Notes: a model not told the origin generated them from the sequence alone. Shown: positions 43,064 to 52,686, counted from the stretch's first letter. The stretch is 64,000 nt of DNA from Solirubrobacterales bacterium 70-9 (GCA_903970625.1 CAJCJG010000250.1:1-64000), one strand, 5' to 3'. A program made the numbers and translations.

Positions 43064-44620
43064 ATGAATTCACGCGCTACCGGTACGACACGCATCGACC
43101 TCGTCGAACTGACCGTCGCTCAGGTGCAGGCCGGGTTGACCTCCGGCGCGTTCACCTGCGAGGCGCTGACGCAAGCGTGCCTTGACCGCATCGCCGCCTT
43201 CAACCCGCACTACAACGCCATCATCTTCCTCAATCCGGCGGCACTCGACGATGCCCGTGCCGTCGACCGTAGGCGCGCGGCCGGCGAAACCCTGCCGCCG
43301 CTGGCCGGCGTGCCGGTCGTCATCAAGGACCCGATGGACATGGTCGGCTTCCCGACCACCGCCGGCTGGTCGCTTTTGCATAGTGGCACCGGCGGCGTCG
43401 ACCTGCTGCCCGCCACCGACAGCCCGGTGGTCGCCCGAATGCGGGCCGCCGGCGCCATCATGCTCGGCAAAACCAACGTGCCGGTGCTGAGCGCCAGCGG
43501 CAGCCATGCAAACGATAGCTGGGCCGGCCCGACGCTGAACGCGGCCGCGCCGGACTGCGTCCCCGGGGCCAGTTCCTCCGGAACCGCGACCGCCGTCGCC
43601 ACGTCCATGGCCGTGCTTGGGCTTGCGGAGGAGACTGGCGGCTCGATTCAGAATCCCGCCTCGGCACAGGGCTTGGTCGGCATCAAGCCCACGTTCGCCC
43701 TGGTACCGAATTCTGGGGTGGTGCCGCTGGCGAGCCAGCGGGACGTGGTGGGGCCGATCGCTCGTTGCGTGCGCGACGCCGCCTTGTGTCTCGACGTGCT
43801 CGCCGGGTTCACGATGGCGGACCCGAAAACCACGGCCAGCATCGGCAAGATCCCCAAAGGCGGCTATACCGAGCGGCTGAGCGCCACCGCCTTACAGGGC
43901 AGGCGGTTGGGCCTCTACGGGCCCGGGTGGCGCGATCAGCCGCTGTCGCACGCTACGACCGTTCTATACCAGCGCGCCCAGCGCGAGATCGCGGCGCGCG
44001 GGGCCACGCTGGTGGCCGACCCGTTTCAGGGAAGCGGGTTCGCCGGCATCGCCCGCCCCGTGCCGGGCCCCGGCCGCTTCGATGTGCGTGGACTGGAATC
44101 CTTGCCGTACGACCTGCAATGCTACCTTCAGCGCCTGGGCCCAAGGGCGGCCTTGCGCAGCTTCGCGGACTTTGCCCAGGTTACCGCAGCGCAGGACGCC
44201 TTCGGCCCCAAGGGCGTGCTACGATACCTCGCCGAGTTGCCGGCGTTTAAGGACTGTCTGGCAGACCCAAGCGTGCCCCCCGACATGTCCGAATTCGCGA
44301 CCGCTCGCGAGGCCTATCTCGACGTTTTCACCAGCGTTATGGACGCGCATCATCTCGACGCCCTGGTGTTCCCGCAGATGCGTGACCCGCTGCCGCCGCT
44401 GCATGGCGGGGAGCCGATTCATGAAACCACCGTGAGCGAGATCAACATTTCCGGCCTGCCGGGCGTTGTCGTCCCGGCTGGCGCATACGATTCCGGGTCT
44501 CCATTCTGCCTCATATTCGTCGGCCACCGATGGAGCGAGCCCGATTTGCTCGCTTTCGCATTCGACTACGAGCAGGCCACGCAGTACAGAACCGCGCCAA
44601 CCCTGACCGGCACGGCGTGA
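43064..44620 (+). CDS. Amidase (amidase signature family)
   Basis: 518 residues from the ATG at 43064. Amidase-signature core with the Ser-cisSer-Lys triad: Lys in LAGVPVVIKDPMDMVG, Ser in GASSSGTATAVATSMAVLGLAEETGGSIQNPAS (cis-Ser of GASSSG and nucleophile of GGSIQNPAS), then GIKPTFALVPNSGVVPLASQRDVVGPIARCVRDAALCLDVLAG. It hydrolyses a carboxamide; physiological substrate unknown. It follows the dioxygenase gene after a 210-bp gap and is followed 16 bp later by tRNA-Ser on the other strand. Confidence 0.93.
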   Translation: MNSRATGTTRIDLVELTVAQVQAGLTSGAFTCEALTQACLDRIAAFNPHYNAIIFLNPAALDDARAVDRRRAAGETLPPLAGVPVVIKDPMDMVGFPTTAGWSLLHSGTGGVDLLPATDSPVVARMRAAGAIMLGKTNVPVLSASGSHANDSWAGPTLNAAAPDCVPGASSSGTATAVATSMAVLGLAEETGGSIQNPASAQGLVGIKPTFALVPNSGVVPLASQRDVVGPIARCVRDAALCLDVLAGFTMADPKTTASIGKIPKGGYTERLSATALQGRRLGLYGPGWRDQPLSHATTVLYQRAQREIAARGATLVADPFQGSGFAGIARPVPGPGRFDVRGLESLPYDLQCYLQRLGPRAALRSFADFAQVTAAQDAFGPKGVLRYLAELPAFKDCLADPSVPPDMSEFATAREAYLDVFTSVMDAHHLDALVFPQMRDPLPPLHGGEPIHETTVSEINISGLPGVVVPAGAYDSGSPFCLIFVGHRWSEPDLLAFAFDYEQATQYRTAPTLTGTA

Positions 44621-44636
44621 TCGGCGTCTTTGATGG

Positions 44637-44726
44637 TGGCGGAGGGAGTGGGATTCGAACCCACGGTACGCTTTCACGCACACACGCTTTCCAAGCGTGC
44701 GCCTTAAGCCACTCGGCCATCCCTCC
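44637..44726 (-). tRNA. tRNA-Ser (GGA)
   Basis: A class II tRNA with acceptor GGAGGGA / TCCCTCC, anticodon loop TTGGAAA (anticodon GGA) in stem CACGC/GCGTG, a long variable arm (TGTGCG...CGTACC region), T-arm GGTTCGAATCC and encoded CCA at 44637-44639. Confidence 0.96.
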
Positions 44727-44843
44727 AGGCACGGGCGTCACATGCCGCATGCGGCAAGGTTGGTGCAAGAGGGTTCCGACGACCTAGCGAAGGGCTGGGC
44801 CTTGATCGCACATGATTGTCATGTTGCAAGACAGTCGGACAAG

Positions 44844-46436
44844 CTAGCGGTCTCCACAGGGAAGCGATCCGGGGCGCCCGAATAACCAGCCCTGGCCGAA
44901 CTCCACGCCGAGTACGCGCATCAGGTGCGCCTCCTCCAGGGTCTCGACCTGTTCGGCGATCACGCGGGCGCCCACGGCCGCTGCGAGGTCCACCATCGAG
45001 GTGACGAAACTCCGCTCCCGCGTGCCCAGCGGAGCGCGGCGGACATATTGGCCGTCGATCTTCAACACATCGATCTGGAAGTCCCGCAGGTAGCGGAATG
45101 CTGCGGCGCCGGCGCCGAAATCGTCCAGGCACACGCGTACGCCATGGGCCCGCAACTCGGCGATGCGGGTGGCGGCGCCGGCCGTGTCGCCGATTTCGAC
45201 CGTCTAGGTCAGTTCGACCAGCAGGCGTCGGGCGACCGCCGGGCCTGCCTCGCGCGGGTCGGTCAGCACGCCCACGAGGCGCCGATGGAACCGCTCGTTC
45301 TGAATCGAGAGCCCTGATATGTTGACGGCAACGGCCGCGTCAGGTGCTGCGCGCAGCGCGGCCAGTGCTGTCTCGGCCACGGCACAATCCAGTTGCTCGG
45401 TGAGCCCCATCGCCTCCACCGAGACGACAAAATCCTGCGTGGTCTGCTCCGGGCCGACCAGCGGCGCGAACGGGCGCACCAGCGCCTCGCAATGATGCGT
45501 GCTTCGATCCACCAGCGAGACCACAGGCTGGTATTTCAACTGGAATTTGCGCGATAGGATCGCGTCCCGCGTCATGGCCACGCGGCCGGCGACCTCGGCC
45601 AGCACACTGGCCAGACTGCCGGTGCCGGCAACCAACCGCGCTGCCGCGATGCCGCCGGCGCGAAACTGCGACAAAGCGTAGCGCAGTGCCAGCACCGCCT
45701 GCGACGGCGCGAGCGCGGGGCTGCCCAGCGACATTCCGATGCCGTCCACCCGCGCGATACGCGCAGCGGGGCCGGCCCGGACCAAGGCGCTCAGCCGCGC
45801 GACCAGCACGTCCACCCCGCCGATATCCGACATCAGCACACCGAAGCGGCCCTCTCCGATGTCCTGTGCGGTGCCGTCCACGCCGGCCGCGCAGACCGTC
45901 TCGGCAATGCCGGCGCGCAGCACGCGCTGGTCGTCGGTGGACAATTGCGCGCGCATCTGCCGCCAGTTGCCGACCTCCACCAGCGCCAGTTCTGCTGCCA
46001 CGCCGTCGCGCAACCGAGCCTCGGCCTCACGCGCAAACGTCCGCGAGTCGTCCGCTGCCTCTGCCTCCAGGGCAGGGGCGGTCGGCACCGGCCCAAGGGT
46101 GACGCAGATGCGCGGCGGTGCGCTGGGGACGACGATGGCGGCGAAGGTAGCCTGGGTGCGCGCGCTGTCGCTGAGCCGTACCACCATTGGCTGGAGCCGC
46201 CCGCGCGCCACCAGACCGCCGAGCCCCAGGTCCAGCCCGACATGGTCGGGCGGCGCGATCAGGAAGCGCAAATGCCGCCCCACCGCCGCCTCGGGCGCGA
46301 TGCCCATGCGCTGGCGGAATGCGCCGGTGGCGAAGCGAATCAAGCCGTCCGTTGAGGCTTCCACCAACAGGTCTGCGCCGGCGAAGGCGAACGCGACAAA
46401 CCGGTCGCGTGGCGGCGCGGTGGGGCAGGGGTGCAT
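44844..46436 (-). pseudogene. PAS-degenerate GGDEF-EAL phosphodiesterase gene with in-frame amber stop
   Basis: From the probable ATG at 46436: a PAS-like domain (ADLLVEASTDGLIRFATGAFRQRMG), a GGDEF-like domain lacking the GGDEF motif (IGEGRFGVLMSDIGGVDVLVARL), and an EAL domain starting KFQLKYQPVVSLVDRSTHHCEALVRP with EAL intact, VNISGLSIQNERF, then ARRLLVELT. At 45204-45206 a TAG replaces the expected Glu of the LTE motif. The same frame continues TVEIGD ... VCLDDFGAGAAAFRYLRD, LKIDGQYVR, VIAEQVET to a stop at 44844. The only visible lesion is that amber codon (GAG to TAG). Read-through would restore a c-di-GMP phosphodiesterase fold, but with a substituted metal ligand unless Glu is inserted. 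Confidence 0.88.
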
Positions 46437-46550
46437 GCGGACGGATGCTGGGCGTGTGCGGTTAAGCGTGCGTGAAGGATGGGCTGGATATGGGAGCGTT
46501 ACTGCCCCATGTTTCGTGCATCGTTTCACGCAGATTGATCGAGCCGTTCG

Positions 46551-47471
46551 ATGACGCCGCTGCCCACGCCGCAACAGCTTCGCTACCTGCTGGCGCTAGC
46601 CGAACACCGCCATTTCGGCCGCGCGTCGGCGGCCTGCGCCGTCACCCAATCGACGCTCTCGGCCGGAATCCTGGCATTGGAGCGGCAGTTGGACTCGCAT
46701 ATCCTCGACCGCGACGGCGCCAAGCGGGTGGTGTTCACCACGCTCGGCCGCGAACTGGTCGGGCGGGCGCGGGCGGCGATGGCCGCGCTGTCGGCGATCG
46801 TGGAGGCGGCGGACGCGGCGCGCGCGCCGATGACCGGGCCTCTGCGACTGGGCGTGATCCCGACCGTCGGCCCGTTCCTGCTGCCGCGCTTCATGCCGGG
46901 GCTGCGCGAGGCGTTTCCTTTGCTGAGGCTGTATCTGCGCGAGGACACGACGGAGCGGCTGGTGGACCGGCTGGCGGGCGGGCAACTGGACGTCGCGCTG
47001 CTGGCGCTGCCGTGTGACTGCGGCGAGGCGGAGAGCTTTCCGGTGGTCCGCGACCCGTTCGTGGCGGCGCTGCCGCCCAACCATCCGCTCGCCGCCCTGT
47101 CGTCGGTGCCGGCTGCGGCGCTGGCTGGCGAGCGCCTGTTGTTGCTTGAGGACGGACATTGCCTCCGCGATCAGGCGCTGGCGGCCTGCGGCGTGGCGCG
47201 GCGCGACGATCACGATGGGTTCGCTGCCACCAGCCTCCACACGCTGGTGCAGATGGTGGCCGGTGGCCTGGGCGTGACGCTCCTGCCGCAACTGGCTGTC
47301 GATGCAGGGGTGGCGGAGGGTACGGATATCGTGCTGCGCCCGCTGGCCGGGGCCGGAGCGTGGCGGACACTCGGTTTCGCGTGGCGGCCGCACACGCCGC
47401 GGGCGGCGGACTACCGGGCGCTCGGGACCGTGCTGGAGCGGGCTTGCGGCCCGCTCATCCCTACGGCCTAA
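46551..47471 (+). CDS. oxyR: Hydrogen-peroxide sensor OxyR (LysR family)
   Basis: 306 residues. LysR HTH (TPQQLRYLLALAEHRHFGRASAACAVTQSTLSAGILALERQL) and an effector domain with LLLLEDGHCLRDQALAACG. Cys204 and Cys213 have the same 9-residue spacing as the redox Cys199/Cys208 pair of E. coli OxyR, which forms a disulphide on peroxide exposure. This distinguishes it from generic LysR proteins. No catalase or peroxidase gene is adjacent; the neighbours are a broken EAL gene (divergent) and a peptide ABC operon (31 bp downstream). Confidence 0.93.
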   Translation: MTPLPTPQQLRYLLALAEHRHFGRASAACAVTQSTLSAGILALERQLDSHILDRDGAKRVVFTTLGRELVGRARAAMAALSAIVEAADAARAPMTGPLRLGVIPTVGPFLLPRFMPGLREAFPLLRLYLREDTTERLVDRLAGGQLDVALLALPCDCGEAESFPVVRDPFVAALPPNHPLAALSSVPAAALAGERLLLLEDGHCLRDQALAACGVARRDDHDGFAATSLHTLVQMVAGGLGVTLLPQLAVDAGVAEGTDIVLRPLAGAGAWRTLGFAWRPHTPRAADYRALGTVLERACGPLIPTA

Positions 47472-47501
47472 TCGCCCGACAAGAACACTGGGAGTTCCGG
47501 C

Positions 47502-49088
47502 ATGCACAGGCGTCTGATCGCGGCCCTCGCCGCGTTGCCACTGGTTGCGGCACCTGCTGCCTTTGCCGCCACGCCGCCCGATACTGTGGTGATCGCCAAG
47601 CAGATCGATGACATCATCTCTCTCGACCCCGGGGAGGACTACGAACTGTCGGGCGTCGAGATAGCTACCAATATCTACGACCGGCTGTTGCGCTACGAGG
47701 CGGAGGATGTGACCAAGCTGGTCGGCGGCGTGGCCGAAAGCTGGACCATCACGCCGGACGGGAAGGTCTTCACCTTCAAGCTCCGCCCGAACCAGGTATT
47801 TCAGGACGGCGCGCCGCTGACGGCCGACGATGTGGCGTTCTCGCTGCAACGGGTCGTCATTATGGACAAGACGCCCGCCTTCCTGCTGGACCAGCTCGGC
47901 TGGACCGCCGCCAACGTGAAGGATCTGGTGAAGGCGACGGCGCCCGATACGCTGCAATTCACCATCACCGCCGACCTCGCGCCCTCGCTGGTGCTGAACC
48001 TGATGACCTCCATCGTCGCCTCCGTGGTCGAGAAGAAGGTCGCAATGGAGCATGAGGTGAACGGCGACTTCGGCAATGCGTGGCTGAAGGCGCACTCGGC
48101 GGCGTCCGGCGCGTATAAGCTGGTCGCGTGGAAACCGAACGAGAGTGTTATCCTCGACGCCAATCCGAAATTTCGCCTCGGCGCACCCTTCAATCGGCGC
48201 GTGATCGTGCGGCATGTCCCCGAGACGGCGTCGCAGTTGCTACTGTTGGAAAAGGGCGATGTCGACATCGCGTTCAACCTGTCACCCGACCAGTTGACCA
48301 CGCTGAACGGAAACAAGGACGTAAAGGTGGAGTCGTTTCCTGGTTCCGACAGTTGGTATATGTCGATGAACGTGGCTGACAACCGCCTGAAGAATCCGAA
48401 AGTACGGCAGGCGCTGAAATATCTGGTGGACTACGACGGAATGGTGAGCAGCTTCCTGAAGGGCAGGTTCTTCACCCATGAGACGTTCTTGCCGCAAGGC
48501 TTTCTCGGCGCGTTGGACTACAATCCGTTCAAGCTCGATCTGGCAAAAGCGAAGTCGTTGCTCGCCCAGGCGGGCTATCCGGACGGCTTCGAGTTGAAGA
48601 TGGACGCGCCGAACACCTCGCCGTTCACCGAAATCGCGCAATCGGTACAACAGACGTTTGGCGAGGCGGGGATCAAGGTCAGCATCGTCCCCGGTGAACT
48701 GAAATCCGTCATCGGCGTCTATCGCGCGCGCAAACACCAGTTGCTGCTGGTGTCGTGGGGCCCGGACTATTTCGACCCGCACACCAACGCCGACAGTTTC
48801 GCCCGCAACACCGACAATTCCGACAAGCCGGCGACCAAGCCGCTGGCGTGGCGCAATTCCTGGTACATTCCGGAGATCAGCAAGGAAACTGCTGACGCGG
48901 CCAAGGAACTGGACACCGCGAAGCGCGTCGCGCTGTACGAGGATTTGCAGCGCAAGGTGACGGACGAGGGGCCGTTCATTCTGATGTTCCAGACGGCGCA
49001 GCCGATCGCCTCGCGCGCCAACGTCACCGGCTTCAGGGCTGGGCTGACCGAGGACATAACGTTCTACCGCCTGACCGCAAAGCATTAG
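47502..49088 (+). CDS. ABC transporter substrate-binding protein, peptide/opine family 5
   Basis: 528 residues with a Sec signal peptide (MHRRLIAALAALPLVAAPAAFA). Mature family-5 binding protein: DTVVIAKQIDDIISLDPGEDYELSGVEIATNIYDRLLRY, VAESWTITPDGKVFTFKLRPNQVFQDGAPLTADDVAFSLQR (family signature), NPKVRQALKYLVDYDGMV, LLAQAGYPDGFELKMDAP. It captures peptides, opines or similar solutes in the periplasm for the following permeases. First gene of a five-gene importer operon. Confidence 0.94.
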   Translation: MHRRLIAALAALPLVAAPAAFAATPPDTVVIAKQIDDIISLDPGEDYELSGVEIATNIYDRLLRYEAEDVTKLVGGVAESWTITPDGKVFTFKLRPNQVFQDGAPLTADDVAFSLQRVVIMDKTPAFLLDQLGWTAANVKDLVKATAPDTLQFTITADLAPSLVLNLMTSIVASVVEKKVAMEHEVNGDFGNAWLKAHSAASGAYKLVAWKPNESVILDANPKFRLGAPFNRRVIVRHVPETASQLLLLEKGDVDIAFNLSPDQLTTLNGNKDVKVESFPGSDSWYMSMNVADNRLKNPKVRQALKYLVDYDGMVSSFLKGRFFTHETFLPQGFLGALDYNPFKLDLAKAKSLLAQAGYPDGFELKMDAPNTSPFTEIAQSVQQTFGEAGIKVSIVPGELKSVIGVYRARKHQLLLVSWGPDYFDPHTNADSFARNTDNSDKPATKPLAWRNSWYIPEISKETADAAKELDTAKRVALYEDLQRKVTDEGPFILMFQTAQPIASRANVTGFRAGLTEDITFYRLTAKH

Positions 49089-49092
49089 CGGT

Positions 49093-50115
49093 TTGTACGG
49101 GATCGGCCGGCGTGTCGCGCGCACGCTGGTCTCGATGGTGTTGACGTTTCTCGGCCTCACCGTCGTCACATTTTTCATCGGCCGGGTGATCCCGATCGAC
49201 CCGGCGCTGGCCATTGTGGGGTCGAAAGCCTCTAACGAGACGTACGAGCGGGTGCGGGCGGAAATTGGGCTCGATCTGCCGCTGCCGGTGCAGTACTGGC
49301 GCTATCTGGCAAAGGTGCTGCACGGCGATTTCGGAACGTCGGTGATCACGTCGCAGCCGGTATTGACGGACATGCTGAGCGTGTTTCCGGCGACGTTGGA
49401 ACTAGCGCTGCTGGCGTTGCTGATCGGCGCAGTGGGCGGCGTGCCGCTGGGCGTGGTGGCGGCGACGCATCGTGGGCGATGGCCGGACCATCTGACGCGG
49501 CTGCTGTCACTGTTCGGCTATTCGATGCCGGTGTTCTGGCTCGGGCTGGTGGGGCTACTGCTGTTCTACGCCAAGCTCGGGTGGGTGGAGGGCCCGGGGC
49601 GGATAGATGTTGGCTACGAGGACATGGTGCCGACTGTGACCGGGCTGCTGACCGTCGATGCGCTGCTGGATGGCGACTACGACGTATTCCGGAACGCGCT
49701 GAGTCATCTGGTGCTCCCGGCCTCGATCCTCGGCTATTTGTCGCTCGCGTACGTGGCACGCATGACGCGCGGCTTCATGCTGGGGCAGTTGCGGCAGGAA
49801 TACGTGCTGGCGGCCAAGGCAAAGGGCCTGAGCCAGTGGCGCGTGGTGTGGGTCCACGCGCTCGGCAACGTGTGGGTGCAACTGATCACCGTCATCGCAC
49901 TGACGTTCGGCAGCCTGCTGGAAGGGGCGGTGCTGACGGAGACGGTGTTTTCCTGGCCCGGCCTTGGCCTCTACATGAAAAACTCGCTGTTCAACGCGGA
50001 CCTGAACGCCGTGCTCGGCGGCACGGTTATGGTGGGGGTGGCGTATATCCTGCTGAACCTGATCTCCGACCTTTTGTATCCGCTGGTCGACCCGCGCGCG
50101 CGGGAGCGGACGTGA
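49093..50115 (+). CDS. ABC transporter permease, DppB/OppB type
   Basis: 340 residues from a TTG four bases after the binding-protein stop. Six membrane helices; N-terminal ARTLVSMVLTFLGLTVVTFF and the IGLDLPLPVQYWRYLAKVLHGDFGTS segment are typical DppB. The EAA loop AKAKGLSQWRVVWVHALGNVWVQLITVIAL contacts the ATPases, and GAVLTETVFSWPGLG closes the signature. Forms the inner-membrane channel with the next gene product. Confidence 0.94.
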   Translation: MYGIGRRVARTLVSMVLTFLGLTVVTFFIGRVIPIDPALAIVGSKASNETYERVRAEIGLDLPLPVQYWRYLAKVLHGDFGTSVITSQPVLTDMLSVFPATLELALLALLIGAVGGVPLGVVAATHRGRWPDHLTRLLSLFGYSMPVFWLGLVGLLLFYAKLGWVEGPGRIDVGYEDMVPTVTGLLTVDALLDGDYDVFRNALSHLVLPASILGYLSLAYVARMTRGFMLGQLRQEYVLAAKAKGLSQWRVVWVHALGNVWVQLITVIALTFGSLLEGAVLTETVFSWPGLGLYMKNSLFNADLNAVLGGTVMVGVAYILLNLISDLLYPLVDPRARERT

Positions 50116-51014
50116 GTGGCGCGACGATGCGGGCTTGGCTGCTAGACCCGGCGCCGGCCAGCCGGCGGCAGGCGCGGTGCGGGCGCTGGTTTCGGGCGTG
50201 GCTGGGGTTTTCGAGTAATGGGCTGGCGATGACCGGATTGGCCATCGTCGTGGCGCTGGTGCTGATCGCAGTGTGTGCGCCGCTGATCGCGGGTTCGCGC
50301 GCGGCGACGTTGCAGTCGTTGGGCGACAGGCTGCAACCGGCCTCGCGCGCGCACTGGTTCGGTACCGACGAACTGGGCCGCGACATTTTTGCCCGTACTG
50401 TGTTCGGCGCGCGGATCACGCTGACCATCGTGGCGCTGGTTGGCGCCATCGTGGTACCGGTGGGCTTGGTGATCGGGCTACCGGCTGGCTATTTCGGGGG
50501 CGCGGTCGATGCCGTGCTGATGCGGCTGACGGATATTTTCCTGGCGTTCCCGCGGCTGGTGCTGGCGCTGGCGTTCGCGGCAGCGCTGGGGCCGGGGATC
50601 GACAATGCGGTGGTCGCCATCGCGTTGACGACATGGCCGCCTTACGCCCGTTTGGCGCGGGCGGAGACGCTCACCCACCGCCACGCCGAATTCGTGCAGG
50701 CGGCCGTGCTGCAAGGCGCATCGCGCACCAGCATCCTGTTCCGGCAGATCCTGCCGCTGTGCCTGCCCTCTGTTCTGATCCGCCTGACGCTGGACATGGC
50801 GGGGATCATCATTACCGCCGCCGGGCTGGGCTTTCTCGGCCTCGGCGCGCAACCGCCGGCGCCGGAGTGGGGCGCGATGGTCGCCTCCGGCCGACAGGTG
50901 CTACTTAACCAATGGTGGGTGGCGACGATTCCGGGCATCGCGATTTTCGTCACCTCGGTCGGCTTCAACCTGCTGGGCGATGGGCTGCGCGACGTGGCGG
51001 ACGCGCGCGGATGA
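50112..51014 (+). CDS. ABC transporter permease, DppC/OppC type
   Basis: 300 residues from a GTG overlapping the dppB-like stop by 4 bp. SSNGLAMTGLAIVVALVLIAVCAPLIAG (helix 1), HWFGTDELGRDIFARTVFGARITL (DppC signature), YFGGAVDAVLMRLTDIFLAFPRLVLALAF, and the EAA loop AAVLQGASRTSILFRQILPLCLPSVLI. Second transmembrane subunit of the peptide-type importer. The stop overlaps the next ATG. Confidence 0.94.
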   Translation: MSGATMRAWLLDPAPASRRQARCGRWFRAWLGFSSNGLAMTGLAIVVALVLIAVCAPLIAGSRAATLQSLGDRLQPASRAHWFGTDELGRDIFARTVFGARITLTIVALVGAIVVPVGLVIGLPAGYFGGAVDAVLMRLTDIFLAFPRLVLALAFAAALGPGIDNAVVAIALTTWPPYARLARAETLTHRHAEFVQAAVLQGASRTSILFRQILPLCLPSVLIRLTLDMAGIIITAAGLGFLGLGAQPPAPEWGAMVASGRQVLLNQWWVATIPGIAIFVTSVGFNLLGDGLRDVADARG

Positions 51015-51850
51015 GCACTTTACTGACCGTTCGCAATCTGTGGGTGACGCATCCCGGCGACCAGGGCGATTTTGTCGCCGTTCGCAACGTGAGTTTTTCG
51101 CTGGGGCGCGAGCGGCTTGGCATCGTCGGCGAATCCGGCTCCGGCAAATCGACCACCGGCCGCGCGATCATGGGGCTGGTGGGCGCCCTAGGCCGGGTAC
51201 AGGCGGAGGAATTGCGGCTGGGCGAGACCGATCTTCTTGCCTTGTCCGAGCGCGGCTTCCGCAAGCTGCGTGGGCGGCGGGTGGCGATGGTGTTGCAGGA
51301 TCCGAAATATGCGCTGAACCCAGTTATGAGCATCGGCCACCAGATCGCCGAGACGCATCGGGCGCACATGCGCGCGGGCAGCCGCGCGGCGCGGCTGGCG
51401 GCCCTGAAAATGCTGGAGGCGGTGCGCATTCGCGATCCGGAGCGGGTATACGGACTGTATCCGCATCAGGTCTCGGGTGGCATGGGCCAACGGGCGATGA
51501 TCGCCATGATGCTGATCGCCGAACCGGAACTGCTGATCGCCGACGAGCCGACCTCCGCCCTGGATGCGACCATTCAAACGCAGGTGCTGGCGATCCTCGA
51601 CGAACTTGTGCGCGTGCGCGGCATGGGGCTGATGCTGATCAGCCACAACCTGCATCTAGTGTCCGCGTTCTGCGACCGGGTGCTGGTGATGTATGCTGGC
51701 CGCGTGGTGGAAGCCTGTGACTCCGGGCGACTGCACCAAGCGCAACATCCCTACACGCGCGGGCTGCTGGCGGCGTTGCCGGAGCTTGGGCATCGGCGGG
51801 ACATTTTGCCGCAATTGCAACGCGATCCGGCCTGGGCGGCGGGGGCTTGA
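51011..51850 (+). CDS. ABC transporter ATP-binding protein, DppD/OppD type
   Basis: 279 residues, ATGA overlap with the permease gene. Walker A GIVGESGSGKSTTGRAIMGL, Q-loop MVLQDPKYALNPVMSIGHQI, signature VSGGMGQRAMIAMMLI (GG-M-G variant common in OppD), Walker B ELLIADEPTSALDATIQ, and the switch His in LMLISHNLHLV. The C-terminal HPYTRGLLAALP is the oligopeptide-ATPase tail. Energises the importer with its DppF-like partner. Confidence 0.94.
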   Translation: MSTLLTVRNLWVTHPGDQGDFVAVRNVSFSLGRERLGIVGESGSGKSTTGRAIMGLVGALGRVQAEELRLGETDLLALSERGFRKLRGRRVAMVLQDPKYALNPVMSIGHQIAETHRAHMRAGSRAARLAALKMLEAVRIRDPERVYGLYPHQVSGGMGQRAMIAMMLIAEPELLIADEPTSALDATIQTQVLAILDELVRVRGMGLMLISHNLHLVSAFCDRVLVMYAGRVVEACDSGRLHQAQHPYTRGLLAALPELGHRRDILPQLQRDPAWAAGA

Positions 51851-52599
51851 TCCGGCTCGACGGCGTGACTGTCCGTTACGGCCATGGCCGCCACGCCATC
51901 GTCGCGGCGCACGGCATTTCGTTCAGCGTTGCTCGCGGGGCGGCTTATGGATTGGTGGGGGAGTCCGGAAGCGGCAAATCCACGGTGCTGCGCGCCGTTG
52001 CCGGGCTGATCGCACACGCCGGAGGACGGGTGGAACTAGCAGGACAGGCGATGCCGGCGAATCGGACGCGACCGCAGCGGCGGCTGGTGCAGATGGTGTT
52101 CCAGGATCCTTACGGCTCGCTGCATCCGAACCAGACGGTCGATCAGGCACTGGCCTCGCCGTTGCGCGTACAAGGGCTGGACGGCGGCGAGGCACGCATC
52201 GCAGCGGCATTACGGGAAGTCGGATTGGGTACCGAGCACCGTTTTCGCTTCCCGCATCAACTTTCGGGTGGACAGCGGCAGCGCGTGGCCATCGCGCGGG
52301 CGCTGATCGTGGCGCCGCGCATCCTGCTGCTGGACGAACCGACCAGCGCACTGGATGTCTCCGTCCAGGCCGAAATCCTGAACTTGCTGACCCGCCTGCG
52401 CCGGGAACATGGGCTGACGATGCTGATGGTGAGCCACGACTTGGCCGTGATAGCGCATCTATGCGAGCACGTCGGCGTGATGCAACACGGGCGGCTGGTG
52501 GAACAGACGACCGCCGACGCGCTGGCCGCCGGCGCGGTGTCGCACGACCACACCCGCGATTTGCTCCTCTCGAACGCGAGCTTCGACCGACGGGTTTGA
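51847..52599 (+). CDS. ABC transporter ATP-binding protein, DppF/OppF type
   Basis: 250 residues from a TTG overlapping the previous stop (TTGA). Walker A GLVGESGSGKSTVLRAVAGL, Q-loop QMVFQDPYGSLHPNQTV, signature LSGGQRQRVAIARAL, Walker B ILLLDEPTSALDVSVQ, switch MLMVSHDLAVIAHLC. Second ATPase of the heterodimeric motor and last gene of the operon. Slightly short at the C-terminus compared with typical 300-plus-residue DppF. Confidence 0.93.
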   Translation: MIRLDGVTVRYGHGRHAIVAAHGISFSVARGAAYGLVGESGSGKSTVLRAVAGLIAHAGGRVELAGQAMPANRTRPQRRLVQMVFQDPYGSLHPNQTVDQALASPLRVQGLDGGEARIAAALREVGLGTEHRFRFPHQLSGGQRQRVAIARALIVAPRILLLDEPTSALDVSVQAEILNLLTRLRREHGLTMLMVSHDLAVIAHLCEHVGVMQHGRLVEQTTADALAAGAVSHDHTRDLLLSNASFDRRV

Positions 52600-52686
52600 C
52601 TCGGGGCCTGTGAGGCTGGCCGTCTGATTGAGATCAAATTTGCGCGGACAGATGGCCGAAACAGTAGAAATCCCGAATCACCGTAG

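Noticed and set aside
46469-46532. TGCGTGAA / TTCACGCA inverted repeat before oxyR
   Set aside because: Only 8 bp per arm with a 48-bp spacer in a short GC-rich region; too weak to call an operator.
46596-48215. Long minus-strand frame across oxyR and the ABC binding-protein gene
   Set aside because: It crosses two well-supported plus-strand genes and has no recognisable motif.
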